From UBA11540 sp003445125 (GTDB lineage Bacteria; Bacillota; Clostridia; Oscillospirales; Ruminococcaceae), in contig CALBQG010000054.1 in NCBI GenBank assembly GCA_937899435.1, positions 1-16,830 of the forward strand: a stretch of DNA of 16,830 bases, given 5' to 3'. Positions 14,192 through 16,830 of this stretch are shown here, piece after piece; position 1 is the stretch's first letter; every line of letters starts with the position of its first letter. A program made the translations under genes and the position numbers. A model generated the notes under the pieces. It was not told the DNA's origin. It made no database searches and saw only the letters and a program-made list of their open reading frames with translations.

Positions 14192-15972
14192 ACATTTCTT
14201 CCTTTTTCATTCTTTTGATACAGGCGATTCACAACCTCTTCTTCCGGAGTCACCAGAATTGTGTGATACACCTCATAAATTACCAATCCCGGTTTTGCGC
14301 CGACCGGTTTTTTGACATTTTTGATCCGCGTATAATCCACCGGCACCTTGGAAGAATTGCGGGCTTTAGAATTATATGCCGCAATTACTGCCGCTTCCTC
14401 AATCGTCCGTTCCGGAATTTCCCGATTGGCTTCCGACAAAATTACCGTATGAGAACCGGGCATCTTCTGCACATGAAGCCAAAGATCGAAATTTTTCGAT
14501 TCCTTCAAAGTCAAGCGGTCATTTTGCAGATTGTTTCGGCCGCACAGGATGGTGTAGCCGTCCGAGGAGAGGTATCTCAAATAGGAGAGCTTTTGCTGTT
14601 TTTTGTCACGCGCTGCTATCGAAGATTTACGGAAATATCCGTTTTCGGAAAGTTCCGCACGAATTGCCGACATCTCTGCTTCGGTCGTGGCACGGGTGAG
14701 AGAATCAAACACGCTGTCAAGATATTGCAGTTCTTCTTCGCCTTGTGCAATCAATTGCTTGAGTTTTTTTTCGGCGGTATCCGCTTTTTTGTATTCTTTA
14801 TAGAATTTCTGTGCATTTTGCGAAGGCGTAAGCCGCGGATCCAAGGTGATGCGCACCATCGGAGCACCTTCTTCATAGAAATTCTCAAGATCGATCGCCG
14901 CATCTCCTTTGTGCATCCGATAGAGATTGGCGTTGAGAATGTCTCCGTATATTCTCAGCTTTTCCCGATCGGCACAGGCGGCAAGCTCACGGTGCTGAAG
15001 ATCGAGCTTGCGGGAAACTTTTTCGGTGGTATTGATTAAAAACCGAACCAGATCATGCGCCTTTTGATTCAAGCGGGACGCAAGATCCTTCTGGCGATAA
15101 AAGTCGTCCAGAAGACCGGACAAATCGGGGTACGGAATCACCACCGCTGCGTTCTGATATTGGCGGATATCCGTAAAATAAAACTCTACCGGCTTCCCGC
15201 TTGTATCCCGCAGCAAAACCGGATGCGGAGCGGTTCGCAGAGCATCGGAAAACTGTCCGAGAAAAAAGCGAAGCCTTTCCCAATCGTCTTCCGTCAGATC
15301 GGAAACAACCGTCTCCCCTTTTTTCAACGCCCGAAACGTCAGTTCCCGACAAATGAGCGGAGAAACGCCCTGAAGTGTCTGCAAAAGTGATTTGGAAAGC
15401 GGAAGCTGAGCATATTGCTTTACGGCTTCAAGTGCGGTTTCGCAATCGCATTCAAGCAAGGATCGCTTGTCCTGAACCGGCGCAGGTTCATAAGTCACCC
15501 CCGGCAAAATCCGCCGCAAAGAAGAAACGGAATCATCGACACGTTTGACGGCATCCACGATTTTTCCGTGTTCATTGACCAGTATAATATTGCTGTACCG
15601 CCCCATAATCTCCGTAACAAGGCGCATGGTGACCACATCGCCAAACTCGTTGCGGGTTTCAAGATGAAGCGTGACTACACGTTCCAACTGCTGTTGTTCG
15701 ATTTTCAGCAGTTTTGCGTTACTGATATGCTTGCGCAGTAGCATACAAAACATCGGAGGTGCGGCGGGATTATCGAAGTCCTGCTCCGAAAAATGAATCC
15801 GCGGATGTGACGCGTCGGCACTGAGCAGCAGCTTTCGATTTTTTCCGCCGCAGCGCATGGTCAATACGATTTCATCTTTGGAAGGCTGGTAAATTTTATC
15901 AATCCGCGAACCGATCGCCTGATCGGAAATTTCGCGGCATATCATGTGCAAAAACGCACCGTCGAACGCCAA
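14188..15972 (-). CDS. rqcH: RqcH, ribosome quality-control NFACT protein
   Basis: RqcH (bacterial Rqc2/NEMF homologue, formerly annotated as fibronectin-binding) binds stalled 50S subunits with peptidyl-tRNA and recruits tRNA-Ala to add C-terminal alanine tails that mark the peptide for degradation. The 594-residue product has the NFACT-N domain beginning AFDGAFLHMI, with an acidic-Arg pair Glu97-Arg98 (Asp-Arg in the B. subtilis protein) and the EIM motif at 121-123, both linked to tRNA handling. A helical and coiled-coil middle region (about 280-440) follows. The NFACT-R domain includes LWLHVQKMPGSHTVI. The start is TTG, needed to keep the conserved N-terminus, with GGGGG 7 nt upstream. 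It starts 2 nt after the nif3-like stop and overlaps pfp by 4 nt. Confidence 0.93.
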   Translation of the reverse strand: MAFDGAFLHMICREISDQAIGSRIDKIYQPSKDEIVLTMRCGGKNRKLLLSADASHPRIHFSEQDFDNPAAPPMFCMLLRKHISNAKLLKIEQQQLERVVTLHLETRNEFGDVVTMRLVTEIMGRYSNIILVNEHGKIVDAVKRVDDSVSSLRRILPGVTYEPAPVQDKRSLLECDCETALEAVKQYAQLPLSKSLLQTLQGVSPLICRELTFRALKKGETVVSDLTEDDWERLRFFLGQFSDALRTAPHPVLLRDTSGKPVEFYFTDIRQYQNAAVVIPYPDLSGLLDDFYRQKDLASRLNQKAHDLVRFLINTTEKVSRKLDLQHRELAACADREKLRIYGDILNANLYRMHKGDAAIDLENFYEEGAPMVRITLDPRLTPSQNAQKFYKEYKKADTAEKKLKQLIAQGEEELQYLDSVFDSLTRATTEAEMSAIRAELSENGYFRKSSIAARDKKQQKLSYLRYLSSDGYTILCGRNNLQNDRLTLKESKNFDLWLHVQKMPGSHTVILSEANREIPERTIEEAAVIAAYNSKARNSSKVPVDYTRIKNVKKPVGAKPGLVIYEVYHTILVTPEEEVVNRLYQKNEKGRNV

Positions 15973-15974
15973 AT

Positions 15975-16727
15975 TTATACCCCCGTAAGTAAATTCTCTT
16001 CCTGTGCCGTATAAAACGGGATCTGCGGAAATTGCTCGGAGAGTTTTTTCGCAAGATCCTCTTTATACACCCGTTCCGTCTCCCGATGTCCGGCTTGAAT
16101 CACCGCAACACCGGCTCTTTGAAATTCCAGCAATTCATGATATTTCAATTCCCCGGTAAAAAAAGCGTCCGCACCGCTTTCAACCACTTCTTTGAAAAAT
16201 TCTCCGCCTGCACCCGAACACACCGCCACGGTATGCAGCAATTTTTCTCCCCGGGTATAGGAAGTGCAGTCGGATTTCAAAAGTCTTGCAGCTTGTGCGG
16301 CGAACTCGGAAGCTTTCATAGCGGCAGGCAAGGTCCCGAGCTTCAAAAAAGGCGTTTCTTTCACGGATGTCAAATCCTGAAGATTCAGTGCGCGGCAAAG
16401 GGCATCATTCACGCCGTCAACAGCAATATCCAGATTGGTGTGCGCGGAGATTACGGAAATTTTCGATGAAATAAGTTCGGCAATCGGCGTATGATAGGAC
16501 AGCGCCGACAAAGGACGGAAAATCACCGGATGGTGTGTGATGACGAGATCGGCACTGCATTCCTTTGCCTGTTTGACGGTATCTTCGGTAATATCCAATG
16601 CCAACAGCACACAGTGGCACGGAAGATCGGCATCCCCGAGCAGCAATCCGGAATTGTCCCATGTCTGTGCGGAGTCAAACGGCGCAATCCGGTTGATATA
16701 TTCATACAGCTCACATATTTTCGTCAT
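15975..16727 (-). CDS. Nif3-like dinuclear metal-centre protein
   Basis: Nif3/YbgI/YqfO proteins form a hexameric toroid with a dinuclear metal site; they are often annotated as GTP cyclohydrolase 1 type 2, but the physiological role is not settled. The 250-residue product is the short form, lacking the roughly 110-residue insert of long forms such as YqfO. Metal-ligand motifs are ITHHPVIF (His65, His66), SAHTNLD (His96, Asp100) and AGHRETE (His214, Glu218). The early WDNSGLLLGD block (23-32) is typical. I chose the ATG at 16727, because GGAGAG lies 8 nt upstream and family similarity starts there; a longer frame to 16763 only reads through the end of the upstream gene. It overlaps that gene by 17 nt. 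The trmK-nif3 order is common in Firmicutes. Confidence 0.92.
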   Translation of the reverse strand: MTKICELYEYINRIAPFDSAQTWDNSGLLLGDADLPCHCVLLALDITEDTVKQAKECSADLVITHHPVIFRPLSALSYHTPIAELISSKISVISAHTNLDIAVDGVNDALCRALNLQDLTSVKETPFLKLGTLPAAMKASEFAAQAARLLKSDCTSYTRGEKLLHTVAVCSGAGGEFFKEVVESGADAFFTGELKYHELLEFQRAGVAVIQAGHRETERVYKEDLAKKLSEQFPQIPFYTAQEENLLTGV

Positions 16728-16830
16728 ATTCCAAACTCTCCAAAATTTTCCGGTGCAGCTCATACAACGCTTTTCCCGCTTCAGGATCGATTTTTGAAAT
16801 GCCTTCTGCTCTTTTTCTGATTGCCTCCGC
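16711..16830 (-). CDS. trmK: 3' end of probable tRNA (adenine(22)-N1)-methyltransferase (partial)
   Basis: A frame enters the window at its right edge and runs 39 codons to TGA, overlapping the nif3-like start by 17 nt. The visible residues, including AIRKRAEGISKID and a helical end, KALYELHRKILESLEY, resemble the C-terminal helices of TrmK (YqfN-like), the SAM-dependent enzyme that methylates A22 of tRNA. The methyltransferase core lies outside the window, so the call rests mainly on the well-known trmK-nif3 neighbourhood. Another coding function for the upstream part cannot be excluded. Confidence 0.6.
   Translation of the reverse strand, partial: AEAIRKRAEGISKIDPEAGKALYELHRKILESLEYDENM
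16736..16741 (-). promoter_or_regulatory. Ribosome binding site of the nif3-like gene inside the trmK end
   Basis: GGAGAG sits 8 nt before the ATG at 16727 and within the last codons of the upstream gene. It supports the short start and indicates coupled translation. Confidence 0.55.

Noticed and set aside
14170..15039. A 289-codon plus-strand frame opposite rqcH
   Set aside because: It is a shadow of the NFACT coding sequence and has no recognisable domain.
16728..16763. An N-terminal extension of the nif3-like gene to 16763
   Set aside because: The extra 12 residues do not fit the family start, and a ribosome site lies 8 nt before the ATG at 16727.

Overview
This window looks like a stretch of chromosome from a low-to-moderate-GC, Gram-positive, probably endospore-forming anaerobe of the Clostridia, perhaps Oscillospirales/Ruminococcaceae. 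The reasons are AGGAGG-type ribosome sites, several TTG starts, a tRNA-dependent T-box leader, RNase M5, RqcH, a pyrophosphate-type phosphofructokinase, a minimal NifS/NifU pair and a PdaA-like spore-cortex deacetylase. The lineage is inferred; no rRNA or other marker is present to fix it.

Layout, right to left on the minus strand. (1) 16830-12977: the end of a probable trmK, then nif3-like, rqcH and a PPi-type pfp, closely packed with overlaps. (2) 12976-12002, plus strand: a pdaA-like lipoprotein gene convergent with pfp; the two stop codons touch. (3) 11822-9714: rnhA, nifS, nifU, divergent from pdaA. (4) 9699-9431: a consensus promoter, T-box leader and leader terminator. (5) 9419-7: alaS, a HIT-family gene, comEC, holA, rnmV, an MBOAT acyltransferase homologue, a DHHW/AlgX-like protein and a 53-residue unknown protein. 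In region 5 the gaps are 60 nt or less and no internal terminator is visible, so all eight genes may depend partly on the alanine T-box.

The most unusual point is at the far end of that operon. The MBOAT protein and its DHHW-type partner form the usual two-gene polysaccharide or cell-envelope O-acylation module, but both appear to have lost their catalytic residues while keeping full open frames and good ribosome sites. The MBOAT GLWHG-type motif reads TLWYG. The partner's DHHW motif reads SDNL, and its nucleophile Ser position is His. ComEC, in the same operon, also lacks the metal-binding motif of its C-terminal metallo-beta-lactamase-like domain. Other points of interest are a possible forespore (sigma-G-type) promoter before pdaA and a Cys/His-rich tail on NifU. 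No tRNA, rRNA, CRISPR array, transposon or phage gene was seen. No gene-free stretch exceeds 300 bases; the longest, about 294 bases, is filled by the alaS leader.
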